DNA from: Corynespora cassiicola | Lineage: Eukaryota > Ascomycota > Dothideomycetes > Pleosporales > Corynesporascaceae | Assembly (NCBI GenBank): GCA_022059125.1 | Contig: JAEUWY010000023.1 | Span: 1 to 64,000 of the forward strand | DNA length: 64,000 nt | Direction: 5' to 3' | Shown: positions 36,659 through 48,366 of the stretch, piece by piece | Numbering within the stretch: position 1 is the stretch's first letter | Layout: every line of letters begins with the position of its first letter | The notes under the pieces: model-generated | Told to the model about the DNA's origin: nothing | Databases searched by the model: none | What the model saw: only the letters and a program-made list of their open reading frames with translations | Position numbers and translations under genes: made by a program

Positions 36659-38727
36659 AGTGTCGTAAGCAATAACGATGATGACAAGGAGCACGGAGGA
36701 TTGGGTAGACTAAAAACGGTTTCCGGTGGTTATGAATATTAACGTCAAATGAATACATGCAAAATTTCAACTCTTCAGCAGATGCTTTGGCAGGATACGA
36801 GTCGTCTCGACGTCCAAACAACGTGTGAAACTGGCGGTCGATCAGGGGAGTGTGACTCTACTGTTTATGGTAAGGTGCTCACGTGATGTGCGTTCCGGTT
36901 ATGGCCGACCGAGGTCCTTTATTCCGCTCATCCTAGATCTCGATCTACGAACACCTTCACTAAAGAAGGTGATGCGACGGCCCGTCATGCGTTCCCGGCG
37001 GATCGCGGAAGTGGGAAGGCAACATGTTTAGGTGAGGCCAACCCTGGACTATGTTAATTCAGATCATAACATCACGAGATCAGTTGCATAACTCAGCTTC
37101 TATCCGCCATTCGACGCATGGGCATACTGTTTCGAGCTTTTTTTAGCATGACGTCTAAATCTGGGTACCCTAAAAGTAGCCGACCGCCCAATTCTTTTCC
37201 CGTCTTGGTTTTTCCTTTCTATGCTTGTCCTGTTCCAAGATAATCAACGCCAGGCTTAATCTTCTTAACCTGATACTCTGGTCATGTTCGATCTATTGTT
37301 GTTTACTCTCTCCGCATATCCGTGTTTATTTTCATATTTCTTTTGATGCACAGGTATCCGGCACAGTGGCTCGCGGCCGTCGTCCCTTTTGCATAAGTGT
37401 ACCCTTCCCCGGACTCCTAGTTGAATTTCCGCACATGCCTCCAACAATCATGCTCTTCTTCACGATTTACATGATTGACTTGGCTCTCAGCACTCGGCCC
37501 TATTTTCTTCTCAAAACAGCATCCTTTGACCTGGGCATTTTCCAAGGAAGCCCGGGCAGTACTGGACCTTTTGGATGTGTCGATATCCGAGATGTCAACT
37601 TCAGCTGCTGCTAGAGGTCAAGATCTTTCCATTGAAACCTGCAAAGGAGAAAGGAAAGAAACTCGGAAAACTTACTCTATGGTACAAAGGTGTCATTGCG
37701 GGCCAGCGCGACCGAGTCTAGCATCGGCGGAGCAATTCGGAAGGTGAGACCGCTGACTCCGCGAGCACTTCTTGTCCAAATCTCGTTTTGTTTCACTTCA
37801 CTCTAAAAACTTACTCTCAAATCTCTCCTCACCCGCGAAATGGGCGACTCGCGGGCCGTTAGGACTGCTAAATGTCGAATCGAGCCATCATGCGACGTCT
37901 ACCTCCACAAAAAATCGAATATCTCCTTTGACTGCTACCAAGACATGTCATAAAGGTCTTCGTGTGTAGCATTTTCTTGGTCTGGGGCTAACTGCGACCT
38001 GTTCTCCTGATACAATCTATCCACCAAACAGCGATGCTTTCGGTCTTTCCAGATTGGTAATGTTAGGCTACATGGTCCAGCCAATAGTTGGCCCGTGACA
38101 ATCTTGGTTTCGTGTTTCGGCTTTCAGTCGGTTCTAAATTCAACCCTCGTTCTATTGACAATGCTATTATCCTCGAATTCTTGCTTACAACTTCATTAGA
38201 ATCGCTCTCCCCAGAACATTGTGCAAATCAGATTTCACCGAGCACCGTCTTCGGTGCCAGTTACAAAAACAAATCATCCTTTGTTTGATTGTTCACTTCG
38301 CCATGTTAATCTCTCGGAGAAATTTATTCTAGTAGCTTTCTAACCGTGCAGCGGTGTTTCCCTTTGTTTCATCGCCTCAGGCAATAGTTTACAACAGTTC
38401 TTAACCGTTGGCAGTTCCTCCCCATGACTGCATCGATCTGCAAATCGTCTTCTATTCCTCAATCACGATTTCTTTTCTTTTTTCGACTCACTCGCTTATG
38501 AACAAGTTGTTGAGTTGTTGTTATCATCTCCATCGTTGTCGATTAGAGAATTCTTCGAGACAACCGAAGATCACCCTTCAACAAATCCGCGACTTCCGCC
38601 AGGGATGCTCGTTTTGAAGGCACATTAACCTTCAGCCATCCTTTAGTCGAACCTTGAATACGAGAACTTCTCCGCTGTGGAATCGCCAGATTGACGTCTT
38701 ACCACGAACAGCACACTGCCACACACA
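36659..38727. other. Intergenic, probable long 5' leader of the next gene
   Basis: About 2 kb without a supported gene. Frames of 129 and 90 codons (37225-37614, 37475-37747) lack domains. The last kilobase is pyrimidine-rich on the plus strand, which suits a long promoter/5' UTR for the large gene that follows. Confidence 0.45.
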
Positions 38728-41700
38728 ATGGCTACTAATACGCTGCCTCAAATAATCGATAATCCATCCGGTCGCGATGAAAACAATATGCGTCATAAGA
38801 CAGGAGCCAGCACGGACGGCTACTCAGAAGGGGACGACTTACCGTCTCATCCCGGACCAGGCCGGCACGTCAACCTCGTTCGCCAGGGCTCGCAAACGGG
38901 GAGCCATACCGCGTCAATATCGGAAGCGGAGTCGAGCCTGCGAGAGACTAGCCCATACTCCGAATGCCACCCGCCCACAGCTCTAATGTATGCACAGCTT
39001 CTGCCCCCAGACCCTTACTTACCGTCGCCTAGAACCGTCTCTTTCGAGCGGGACAGCGGCTTCGTCGACGAGGACCAGCTGTCGCCCAAGTCGTCGCCCA
39101 AGCAGTATGTGGTTCCGCCGATTGACACGACATCCGGGGATCTATCTCTCGGTGCCATCAACGTCGATAGCCTTGAGAGATGGGAGTTCTCGCCGACTTC
39201 AACGTCGCAGCCCGAGACGCCACTGCTCACGACGGTCTCGCCTCTTTTGGAGAGCGTTATCATCACCCGTGACAGTCCTGTCTCCGATGTTGCCCCCCTG
39301 CTTTGGTCAGAAGACGAGCAAAATGCCATCGCCACCGTGGAGCAGAAGGGTTCTCACCAAACTTTCTTTCCAGGGGTGTTTCCTCGCCAGGTCGGCGAGC
39401 CGCTGCCTGTGCAGAGCAGACAAGAGATGCAAGTCCACGTTCCCCCCAGTAACTCCGAGGGCAGACACCATGGTTTGCCCCGAGCTGTGCGTCGGGAGGA
39501 TCGTTTGGCTAACTTGTATGGCAGTGCACGTGACACGTATGATGCTCAGCCTGAGGGCGAAGGCACATATGTATACAACGAGATCAACCAGATGCGGAGA
39601 GAGAAGCAAGAGAAGAGGCAGGCCAAGATGGAGAAGGCGTATGAGCAGGAGAAGGAGAGGCAAAGGCGGGACGCAGAAGCACCATCGTATATCGCAAGAC
39701 CCCGTGCAGCAACGTCGCCAAAACGCCCAGCTCGGCCTGATCAGGCATACGGAACCAGATCGCTACGTCACAAGAAGTCACAGCCCATGAACATAAACAA
39801 GGTATATGCCGGTCCCAGCTCCAACTTCCCTCTCAAGCACCCAACTGTGCCCGTAGCTGGCTCGCCAAGCTTGCTTGCGAGTCCACAACCTCTACGTCCG
39901 CCTTCATTTTTCCTTTTCTCTCACCAGCCTTCGATCCCAAAAAGACAAGAGGTCAGCATTGACAAAAACAAGCCTCTCCCACCACCTCCGATGATCGAAC
40001 CCGTACCCAAAACCCGCCAGGAGCGTCAAGCCCGCAAGTCCTCCCGAGCATCCCAGACGGGACAGTTCGAGCCCAGCAACGAGGAGGGCCAACAGCGCAA
40101 GTCCTCTCATGCCATTCCGAACATGTTCCAGATGCCAACCCAGAAACGCGTGACGCGCTTTCCGGGCGGAAGGGACACAAACTACGGCCACCGCAAGAGC
40201 CGTAGCATGGGGAATTTCAAGCACCCAGTAAGTCCCAGTGTCCCAAGTCCTCCCCAGTCCCAGGTCGAGTGGCTGTCCCGCCTAGACGACCGGCAGACCG
40301 AGCGGCCGCGCGATCATAAGCAAAGCAAGCACGGGCACGAGCTGGAGCATGCCCATGGCCAGCACAAGCACACGCACACGCATACGCATAGCGGCGGTGG
40401 GCAGCGGTTCCACTGGCTCGAGCGGGTATGGCCTCGTGCTCTATACGCTCTAGACTCTTGTTCAGAAGCTAACAAACGCATCAAGCGACAGGAAAAACTC
40501 AAGGCCAATATCTCGAATCCAGGGCCCGTGACGGGCTCCGCGAGGCAGACGGCGAACGTGGCGATGAAGAGTGGAGATGTAGGCAGGGGAAGTTTTACGA
40601 TGCCTCTAGGTACTATCAAGGACGGGAAGGCGAGACAGCAGCGCGACGACGATGGCGGCGGCAGTGGTAGTGATGGGAAAGTGGGTAAGGGCAAGGACAA
40701 GGAAAAGACAGGGACCTTCGACACAAAGACCAAGGTCGCACAGATACCCGTCACCTTCGGGACAGTCATGGGCACAGATATCTTCAGGATGGAACAAGGC
40801 CACAGGCGCAATGCATCCGCTGGGTCGACGAGGGCGGCGCCTCCAGCCAACCAGCAGGAAAACAGCCTTAGGAAAATGCCTTCCAAGATCTTTCAAGCTT
40901 TCTTCAAATCAAACACATCCTCCAACGCTGCCTCGGTCGAAAATTCGGGAGGCAAGTCTGCGCGCTCGTCTACGGATAAGGACTCGGTCGCCATGTTGCA
41001 CGCCGGCCACGAGTCTATCGTGCCCGAGCTGCCATCGGTGAGTGCCATACAGAACTCTGCGTCATCGCATCGACACCGCCGTCCCTTCATTGGGCGTGGA
41101 CGTGCGAGCTCGGATGCTAGCTTTGGATGCAAAGGTGTGTCCTCTGGGATGCCGCTGATGCCGCCGCAGCGCTTGGGTGGCCAGGGGGTCGCTCAGCAGC
41201 AGCAGCAGCAGCAGCAGCAAACACTGCAACAGCTGCAACCACAACAATATCAACAGCCCAGGGCCCGCTTACCGCGGACATACACCTCGTCGTCGAATTC
41301 AGGAGGGCGCAAACCAGTCCCCGAATCTGCTACTACAGGAGCTAGCACCGATAGAAGCAACGGGGAGTCAAGTCCCAGGTCCCCAGCAAAGCCTGTCTTC
41401 GTTGATGTTCCGAGCACAACGCCCAGCTCTACGACACCCACCAGCACCAAAAAGGAGCCAAGATCCGGGTCCGCAGCAAATCCTCTCTTCGCCGATACCC
41501 CGGCCACGATGCCTACCTCTGGGATCTCCACCAGCTCCACGCCCACCAGAATCCCGGCTATGCCCTCGCCCCCACAACGTGCCGCGCCCTCGATCCCCAC
41601 GTCCAACCCTACGCCCGCAGTAGCATGCCTGACGCGGTACAATGATTTTGACTCGGACAGCGAGCTAGAGAGTGGAGTGGAGCTTATGCCTCCGCCGCTC

Positions 41701-41979
41701 TTCTCGGGGGAGAGGGGCGGGTACGGAGAGGTGGCGAGGGTGAGGGTGAAGAGGGAGAAGGAGAGGGAGAGATGGTGGGATGTCCGGGATCGGAATACGA
41801 GGTTTTATGCCCAGATCTGTGACATTTTCGATCAGTATATCGAACTGACGCCTTCAGATGTGGAAGGTGGATATGATAATGGGAAGGGGGGCTGGGAAGG
41901 AGGTGACGACGACGATGATGATGATGATGACGACGATGCAATGAGTTATGACTTTAAGAAACTTGAAAGAGAGGAGTAG
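38728..41979 (+). CDS. Large intrinsically disordered hypothetical protein
   Basis: The open frame is 1083 residues from MATNTLPQIIDNPSGRDENN. I do not recognise a domain. Visible regions: Ser/Pro-rich N-terminus; a charged coiled-coil-like helix at about 287-318 (NQMRREKQEKRQAKMEKAY); a basic Pro-rich middle; a His-rich stretch near 533-560 (HKHTHTHTHSGG); a glutamine run near 823-831 encoded by CAG repeats; Ser/Thr/Pro repeats with recurring ST-PTS motifs; and a more ordered, conserved-looking C-terminus (RERWWDVRDRNTRFYAQICDIFDQYIEL) before an 11-residue aspartate run. A perfect 60-base intron candidate lies inside the frame (40426-40485: GTATGG, GCTAAC, CAAG) and contains no stop, so the true product may be 1063 residues. 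Such proteins in fungi are often cell-cycle or polarity scaffolds, but nothing here proves it. Confidence 0.75.
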   Translation: MATNTLPQIIDNPSGRDENNMRHKTGASTDGYSEGDDLPSHPGPGRHVNLVRQGSQTGSHTASISEAESSLRETSPYSECHPPTALMYAQLLPPDPYLPSPRTVSFERDSGFVDEDQLSPKSSPKQYVVPPIDTTSGDLSLGAINVDSLERWEFSPTSTSQPETPLLTTVSPLLESVIITRDSPVSDVAPLLWSEDEQNAIATVEQKGSHQTFFPGVFPRQVGEPLPVQSRQEMQVHVPPSNSEGRHHGLPRAVRREDRLANLYGSARDTYDAQPEGEGTYVYNEINQMRREKQEKRQAKMEKAYEQEKERQRRDAEAPSYIARPRAATSPKRPARPDQAYGTRSLRHKKSQPMNINKVYAGPSSNFPLKHPTVPVAGSPSLLASPQPLRPPSFFLFSHQPSIPKRQEVSIDKNKPLPPPPMIEPVPKTRQERQARKSSRASQTGQFEPSNEEGQQRKSSHAIPNMFQMPTQKRVTRFPGGRDTNYGHRKSRSMGNFKHPVSPSVPSPPQSQVEWLSRLDDRQTERPRDHKQSKHGHELEHAHGQHKHTHTHTHSGGGQRFHWLERVWPRALYALDSCSEANKRIKRQEKLKANISNPGPVTGSARQTANVAMKSGDVGRGSFTMPLGTIKDGKARQQRDDDGGGSGSDGKVGKGKDKEKTGTFDTKTKVAQIPVTFGTVMGTDIFRMEQGHRRNASAGSTRAAPPANQQENSLRKMPSKIFQAFFKSNTSSNAASVENSGGKSARSSTDKDSVAMLHAGHESIVPELPSVSAIQNSASSHRHRRPFIGRGRASSDASFGCKGVSSGMPLMPPQRLGGQGVAQQQQQQQQQTLQQLQPQQYQQPRARLPRTYTSSSNSGGRKPVPESATTGASTDRSNGESSPRSPAKPVFVDVPSTTPSSTTPTSTKKEPRSGSAANPLFADTPATMPTSGISTSSTPTRIPAMPSPPQRAAPSIPTSNPTPAVACLTRYNDFDSDSELESGVELMPPPLFSGERGGYGEVARVRVKREKERERWWDVRDRNTRFYAQICDIFDQYIELTPSDVEGGYDNGKGGWEGGDDDDDDDDDDDAMSYDFKKLEREE
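41194..41220 (+). repeat. CAG microsatellite in coding sequence
   Basis: Nine consecutive CAG/CAA codons give a polyglutamine run that continues as a Q-rich tract to about 41262. Such tracts vary in length between strains. Confidence 0.85.
41904..41938 (+). repeat. GAC/GAT microsatellite in coding sequence
   Basis: Eleven tandem GAC or GAT codons encode an aspartate run near the C-terminus of the large hypothetical protein, followed by AMSYDFKKLEREE. Confidence 0.85.
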
Positions 41980-44978
41980 AGTGAAAGAGAAAACATGGAA
42001 GGACAAAAGTGCAGGAGTAAGTAGTCGTTTATCTCGAACGTGTGTTCCTGCATCACCTGCTCTTTTTTTGGTCTTCAGTTGCTGGCGAAATCGTCAAGGG
42101 CCGCGTTCCTGCGTCATGGCCAGCGGTCAGCATCTGCATGCCCCGTCAGCCACGTCCTTTTTGTTTCTTTGCGGTGGCACCAAGAGGAACCCCTTACATG
42201 GTTGTATATTGCCAACATGTGTTGAACGTGTGTATTTTCGGCCTCATATCATGTCACCTCGTCAACTCGACACTCGCTTGCTGGTTAGTTCTCACCGTGA
42301 GGTTGTTATCTCTGGTTGTCCATGTAATACTCGCTCAGATATACCTACGCAGCACGTTGCCTTTCTAATAATATAGTTAGCAATGCCACCAAATGAAAAC
42401 GAGAAAAAGCGATGCGGTGCCCTGTTTTCTGTGCGACGTCGAAGCGAGTCATACGCATACCTGTCTGTCTGCCTGGCTGCGTGCGTGGGTGCATGCAGAA
42501 GATCTCCGCAGCGTGGGTGCATAGACGCGCAAGGCTGAACGAGAGGCCAATATATAGGAGCATGCAGCAGCGGAGACGGCGTCAGAAACGGGACCCTGCC
42601 AGGCAGCCTGGCCTTGCCGTATGGGGGTTAAAAAGTTTCGAAACGGGTGCGGGACGGAAACGGGTTGGTGCTGATGAGGGGGCGTTGGGGTCGCGTGGTG
42701 TTTGCAGGGCCGGGGGAGGCTTGTGAGGAGCTGGGCTGGGGGAGACTGGGACCGGTTACGAGATGGAGCGTAGTCAGTCTGGGTCAGTGGTGAGGCCTGG
42801 ATGTATGTACAGTCGTGGGTAGAGAGATAGACGGGTAGACAGGTAGGCCGCTAGGGGGGTAGGGAGAGATGGGGAGGTCGCCCTTGCGCCCGCCTGCGCA
42901 AGCTGGAGGTAAAGATAGCAGCCATGTTGGATGAACGCCTCCTGAAGACATGTCGTCTTCGGTGTTGGGGGTTGGCTGTTCCCACAGTGTTCGATGGTGA
43001 TTGTCGTTCCGCGGGGAGTTTGGCGAGGCGAGGTTGCAGGTACACGGAGTACACGAGCATACGAAGATGAGATGCTATTCCTGCCGAGGAGACGTCGGCG
43101 GCCCCCAACAGAGAAGGCAGCGGGAAGGGAAGGGACGGCCCAGAGGCATGGAAGGCGCTCACCTCACCCACCGCTGCTTCCTTCCCTTTGCCGTCGTCCG
43201 GGGAAGGCACCGAAGCAGACGCACGGCAAGAGCCACCGCGGGTGCAGTTGCTGCTGATCGCCAGCCCTCCCTTTCCTTTTGCCCTACACCTCTCTCCCGC
43301 GGCCTATCCAGCGACTCCACGCCCCTCCATCCTCGACCGCCAGCATGCCAACGTGCAGCCGGATCGCCAGGCGGCGGCCGACGCTGCCCCAAAAATAGGC
43401 TGTGCGTCGAAACGGGAGGCTAAAACGGATTCTGCCGTTTCGGGGCAGGCTTGGTGAGATTTGCCACAAAGAGCTAGCCTTGGTCAGAAATGTGCGTTAA
43501 TCCCACCCGGCTGGAGCGTGCGAGAGCTTGCTGGGTGGCGAAATGGGCATAATTTGCTGCACATGCGCATTGGCAGGCACAGCGACACCGTCCATCGGGC
43601 CATTCTGGTGCCCGCACCATATTGCCGTTATGCTCTGAATGCACGACTCCCATCCCGTCACGCCCGCCATCTACCGGCGTCGCAAGCGCTGACCCTCGCA
43701 GACGAGGCAAAGACTGGACAAATTGCTCTGCGCGGCCTGCCTGCCTTGCCTCGACCTTGGCCGCTCGCCCGCCCACCCGTACGCGACGAGACGAACTGGC
43801 CGTCGGTCGGAGCTGCGACCAGACGCAACGGGCAGCTCTTCGGCCGCGCAGTCCTCGGCGGCTGCGGCGAGGACTCGAGGTCACACCAGGCCTCGAGGGC
43901 ACGAGCGGCGAGGAGTGGGGTCAGATCTGCTGGAGCAGCGCATTGGCTCCCCGCGCAGATGCCAGCCCCAGCCAGCGCTTGCCGACGAGCTTGTTTCGTG
44001 ATTTCGTTTATGCTACAGGGTTCGCCTGCAGCCCGCCCGCCCAATGGCAGCCCGCCATCGCACCCTACGTACTGCGAGCGCCAAACACCTCCCATCCATT
44101 GGGCCTCGTTCAACCGCTGTCATGTCCCCTCGACGCCAAAAGCCTGGGCGTACTCGACCCTCGCCAGAGGTTCGACGTCCCCTCGACCTGGTCATGGAGC
44201 CAATCTCTTCTTCGTCCTACTCGTCCTACCCGTCCTACACCTCGCGGGACCCCAAAAGCCGTGAGGCGCAAGAGAGAGCATACGCACCACCGACACACCG
44301 TTGATGAGGCCAGCCATTGCCACCTGTGAAGCTCTCTCCAGCTAAAAAAGACTGGCTTTCTCGTGGTGCTGACGCCTGCACACGACGACCATCAGCACGC
44401 ACGCCGTCAGCAAGCAACCCTTCGTCCCAAGCTTCCCAAGGAGGCCTGCCCTGCAGAGCGCCGGTCTGGACGCACACTTTTTTCTAATCGTTTATTGCCT
44501 TCTCCCGGGCGTCTATTTCTGGGCGACATACCCCCCTCCACTGTCGGCGCGCCATTGATATCTGCTCGTCCTACCCTCCGGCCTATCAGCGCCTGACCTG
44601 CAGTCGTGCAGCTGCTTCCGTTGGCGCCGTACATTAAGACGTTGGTAAGTACCCGCCCGCTCTTATTGACGCCTCTCTCCACTTGGTTCCGATCATCCCC
44701 TCCAATCCCCAAGCCTGCTCTTGCTCCTCCAAGCGCCCGCCGAACAAAAGGCCAGCGCTGCGCCCTCTGCCTGCTCCTCTCTCTTCTCTCGACAGCAGGT
44801 CTCTTATTGTAATACTCCGTCTCTTGTTGCGACTTGCCTAAGCTGGGCTGGTTCCAAGTCGCCATCCTCCCCGTAGACATTTCTATCAACGCATCGCCCC
44901 CGTCTTCGCTGTCTTGGTTGCTGTCGCCCGTTCATGACACTCTCACGTCATCCTTCTTCTTGATTCTAGCCCTAGTCT
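41980..44978. other. 3-kb gene-free GC-rich intergenic region
   Basis: Many long overlapping frames on both strands (up to 267 codons at 43461-44264) are rich in Arg, Ala, Pro and Ser and change character between frames, which is typical of GC-driven chance frames. No domain or splice pattern stands out. The last 600 bases are CT-rich and probably include the promoter and leader of the membrane-protein gene; a splice-like GTAAGT at 44644 and a TTCTAG acceptor just before the ATG would fit a 5' UTR intron. Confidence 0.4.
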
Positions 44979-46587
44979 ATGATGGCCGCCAACGATAAGA
45001 AGAGCACCACAGTAACCATATTGAAAAGGAACTCGAGAGACTCGCTCGCGCCCGAGCAAAAGACGCCTCGTGCAGCTCGCTTCGCCGAAGCTACTTCAGT
45101 CCACTCCCCCATCGACGCGAGGTCGCCCTTTGCCGACCCTCCCACCAACCACTACAGGCCCCAGCAGCAGGTATCTGACGTCGGCTTCGGCTACGTCCAA
45201 TCTGTCGAAATGGAGGAAACCGACAGGAGGTATCTGCCTCCTCCCACGCCAAAGACGCCCCTCAAGAGCGCCTTGAAGTCGCCAGGTGCTCCGCCACGAA
45301 CACCAGGACAGGAGACCATGATTCTGAGCCCCACGTTCCGTGAGGAGCAGGTATTGGAGAAGCAGGAGGAGATGACCGACGTGGAGCAAGCAAAGGACTT
45401 GGTATGTATCTTTTGGAGCCTCGCTAAGGCCATGGCTAACAGCTAGCAGAAAGTCAAGATCCGCGTGCGGATAGCAAAGATCTTCCTTCGAGGAATCAAC
45501 TTCGCCTGCAGTTTGATCGTTTTGGCCATGCTGGCAACCGCCTTCTCCATCTTCAACGCAACGAAGAACCTCGCTCCTAGGAACAATCTCCCACCGTGGG
45601 CGCAAAACACCAGGATCTGGCCCCAAGTCACGCTTCTCACCATCGCCTGTGTCTCGCTCGTCATGTCAATCTTCGTCCTGATCGCCTACGCACGCAAGGG
45701 TCACCGCCGTGCAGAGAAGGTCGCAGCCTACTACACCATCTTTGCCGTTGCATTCTTCGTTTTCAGCATCATCATGTGGGCTGTCGGAGCCGCCATTTTC
45801 AACCAGAGCAAAGCCCAAGGCAATGGCAAGGACATGTGGGGCTGGTCATGCGTAGACAACAAGCGTCGACACCTCTTCGAGGACGACATTGCCTATGGCC
45901 TAGTATGCCGTCTTCAGGTAAGTTCCAAAGCGCTTGCATAAAAAAGCACTAGCTAATATCACATAGAACTGGGCTCTCGTCTGCTGCATCATCGAGGTCG
46001 TCATCGAGGTCATGTGCATCATCATCTACGGAATCGTCTTCTACCGCTTCTGGTCCAAGAGGAAGCTCAGGAAGTCGATGGCCGCCCGCGACAAGGCTCG
46101 TTCTGACCTCTACCTTGCCCAGCTCCGCTCCCAGTCTGCGCCCAACACCCCCGGCTTCGGTCCCATGTCTCCTCGATCCGGCGGCTGGAAGCCACCGCCA
46201 GGCCACCCGAACTATGTCGACCCGCACTCGGCTGCCGAGAATGGCCAGGGCGAGGGTGTTCAGTACGCACGCGAGATCGCCCAGCCCCAGCCTTTCTCTC
46301 TCCAGGCGCCACCAATCCGCATCCAAGGCGCCACCCCCAAGGTCGAGCAGACAGGCTTTGACACGCCCCAGCGAGTCAACACCGTCTCCCCCCCGCTACC
46401 TCCCAACTCTCCCAGCCAGGAGAGGCAAAACGATCATGTCCCCGCAGCTCCAGGAGAGCAGCAGTATGCCGCCGTCCCCATCCCCGGCGCTTACACTCCG
46501 CTTGCTTCGCCATCATATCCCCAGCAGCCGGCGCCCACGCACCAGCAGGGCTTCGACTTTGGCCCCACAGTCATGGGACCCCGGTGA
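44979..46587 (+). CDS. Four-span membrane protein with disordered termini
   Basis: Three exons (44979-45401, 45450-45917, 45967-46587) with introns of 48 and 49 bases (GTATGT and GTAAGT donors; GCTAAC and GCTAAT branches) give 503 residues. Residues 1-140 are charged and Pro-rich with phospho-type SP/TP sites. Four hydrophobic spans follow: GINFACSLIVLAMLATAFSIF (about 154-174), TLLTIACVSLVMSIFVLIAYA (about 196-216), YTIFAVAFFVFSIIMWAVGAAIF (about 227-249) and WALVCCIIEVVIEVMCIIIYGIVFYRFW (about 299-326). The tail is Pro/Gln-rich and ends GPTVMGPR. The topology resembles MARVEL-type four-helix proteins, and both termini would face the cytosol. I cannot give a specific function. Confidence 0.85.
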
Positions 46588-47399
46588 AAGGGCTAAATCA
46601 AAAAGCATGCGTGTTGGTGTATTTTATATCTGCAATCTCTCCTCGAATCCTGCATAGCGAGTTCAGTGGTTCGTTTTCGCTTCTCAAGCCTCTTTAGCTA
46701 CGGTAGTCTGGAGTAAAGCGGCCCTTGTACATGTTTTTTCATTATCAACAACCCGGCTTTTGCCACATTTCCTTGTATTTTTTTTCCTTTCCTGTCGGCT
46801 TTCCTTGAAGTCTTATCGGAGTGGAGTGATATATTTCCAACGCTCTCGTTAATCACAACCATTTTTTTCTTTTAGGGAGTTTTTGCTGGTCGAGATATCC
46901 TGCGTGCGCGTTTATGACCGCAGCTGTCGACCGGGCCGGACTGAATGGACGATATACTTGATACCTAGGCCTCTCTTTTCTCATCTTCTCATCATGGGAA
47001 GGAAATGGAAGATCAGAGCTGCGAGCCGCGAGAATGAAAGACGTTAAACTCTCAAACTGGAATATACTTCTGGTGTGCGTGTCGATTGTGTGATGGCTTT
47101 TGGTGGTGTCACGACTTCGGAATACCCACCGAGACACATTGCGCAATCCTTCCTCTCACCAACGAGCGAGCGGGCGGGAAGGACCCGGAAGATAGTCCGC
47201 CACCGTTTTGCTCGTCCGTCCGTCCGCCCGCTGGCGCAATTCGACAGCGAACGCACCACTAACCCACCGCATCGCAGATCCACACAGCAAATTTCCATGC
47301 TCGTCCAGATAGATGGACGGCCAGGGAAGAAGAACGCCAACTGCGCCGCTCTCCCGCATCCCCAACGGGCGCTTACTGGGTCTCGGCATGCACGGGCGT
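46588..47399. other. Intergenic, no gene seen
   Basis: The 3' side of the membrane-protein gene. A T-rich stretch at 46728-46870 may hold its polyadenylation region. No supported frame is present. Confidence 0.45.
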
Positions 47400-48043
47400 T
47401 CACATGGCGGTCGTACAGGTAGGTACCCCGATGGGTACATGGGCAAATCCCTTAGAGTAAGGCGAGGTATATACATCCACCAAGTGGGCCGTGCAAGGCA
47501 TTGGGTACGTATGTACAGAGCTAGCCCGCTCCAAGAGTAACCTGCAGGGTTCCCGGGCTTGGTGTTCGTAGTCGTCGGCTGGTGTGGTGGACAAATTTTT
47601 CGCGGTCGCGGTGGAGGCGCTATTGGAGGGGAGGTCATCGGGGTTGGGTGCTGTGGAAAGCGCGCGGGATTGGGGGGCAGAGGCGTTGTGATTGGCTACA
47701 AAGGCATTGAGGGGAGATGGATACAGGATGCGAGTGGTGTGATGTTTTCTTTCGGGTAGGACTTGTGGAGATGAGATGGAATGGATTCGTGCGGTTTTTT
47801 TTTCATTGCGGAGTGGGGAGGCATTGTTGGAAGGAGTTGTGGGTGCGGAGTTGTATTGAGATGGCGTTAGTGCTGTGATGCTGGGGTTTCTAGGTCGAAA
47901 ATATTGAACAGGCGGTTCGTCGAACGATAATTGATATGCTTGGAATGTTGGTCTTGCTCTCCATGCTCTTCTTGATCTGGCGGTTAGCTTTCTGGGGTCA
48001 CCTGAAACAATAGACATTCCACATACTTGTGTCGTGAATCCAT
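47400..48043 (-). CDS. Short hypothetical protein, two exons
   Basis: A 17-base first exon (48043-48027, MDSRHK) joins a second (47976-47400) across a 50-base intron with strong signals: GTATGT donor, GCTAAC branch and GCCAG acceptor. The product is about 197 residues. The N-terminal part is the most gene-like: SRRAWRARPTFQAYQLSFDEPP, then VQYFRPRNPSITAL. The rest is Ser/Thr/Asn/Pro-rich, and the final 40 residues look less protein-like, so an additional 3' intron is possible. No domain is recognised. The alternative ATG at 48017 lies inside the proposed intron and is less likely. Confidence is moderate because support is mainly from the splice signals. Confidence 0.45.
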
Positions 48044-48271
48044 CTGAAATGAGTGTCTTAATTCACAGGTTACATGATGTGTTGCGTACCTACTAGTTAG
48101 TCTAACTTCTCATGATACGCGACAACAAAAATAAAACCACCTCTTCTTAGGTAGATATCGCAAATTGTTAACCTGTTTGAATAGATTTGCGCGACCTCAA
48201 GGCAACACACATAGATGATGGATGATCCAACACTACAAGACTGCCGGGCTAATTATCCGACATGCTGAAAC

Positions 48272-48279
48272 AAAAAAAA
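48272..48279 (-). terminator. RNA polymerase III terminator of tRNA-Trp
   Basis: A run of eight T residues on the minus strand begins two bases after the tRNA 3' end, the standard Pol III stop. Confidence 0.7.
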
Positions 48280-48280
48280 T

Positions 48281-48366
48281 TGACCCCAAGGCGATTTGAA
48301 CGCCTAACCTTCAGGATGCTCCAACTGAAGCTGGAATCTGACGCGCTACCATTGCGCCATGGAGCC
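48281..48366 (-). tRNA. tRNA-Trp (anticodon CCA) with intron
   Basis: The minus strand folds as a tRNA. The acceptor GGCTCCA pairs with TGGGGTC (two G-U pairs) before discriminator A. The D-arm is GCGC-AATGGTA-GCGC. The anticodon arm starts TCAGATTCCA. The T-arm is AGGCG-TTCAAAT-CGCCT. The total of 86 bases is about 13 too many for a class I tRNA, and the excess lies just after anticodon CCA (around GCTTCAGTTGGAGC). There the intron TTGGA can pair with the anticodon TCCA, as is standard for eukaryotic tRNA introns. One A-C mismatch at the base of the anticodon stem remains. No CCA tail is encoded, as expected in eukaryotes. Confidence 0.8.

Noticed and set aside
37225..37614. 129-codon frame with hydrophobic stretches
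   Set aside because: It has neither a plausible signal peptide nor family resemblance and lies in a likely promoter/leader.
43461..44329. Overlapping frames of 267 and 235 codons
   Set aside because: Two frames on the same strand overlap almost completely with similar low-complexity composition and no domain, so neither can be preferred over chance.
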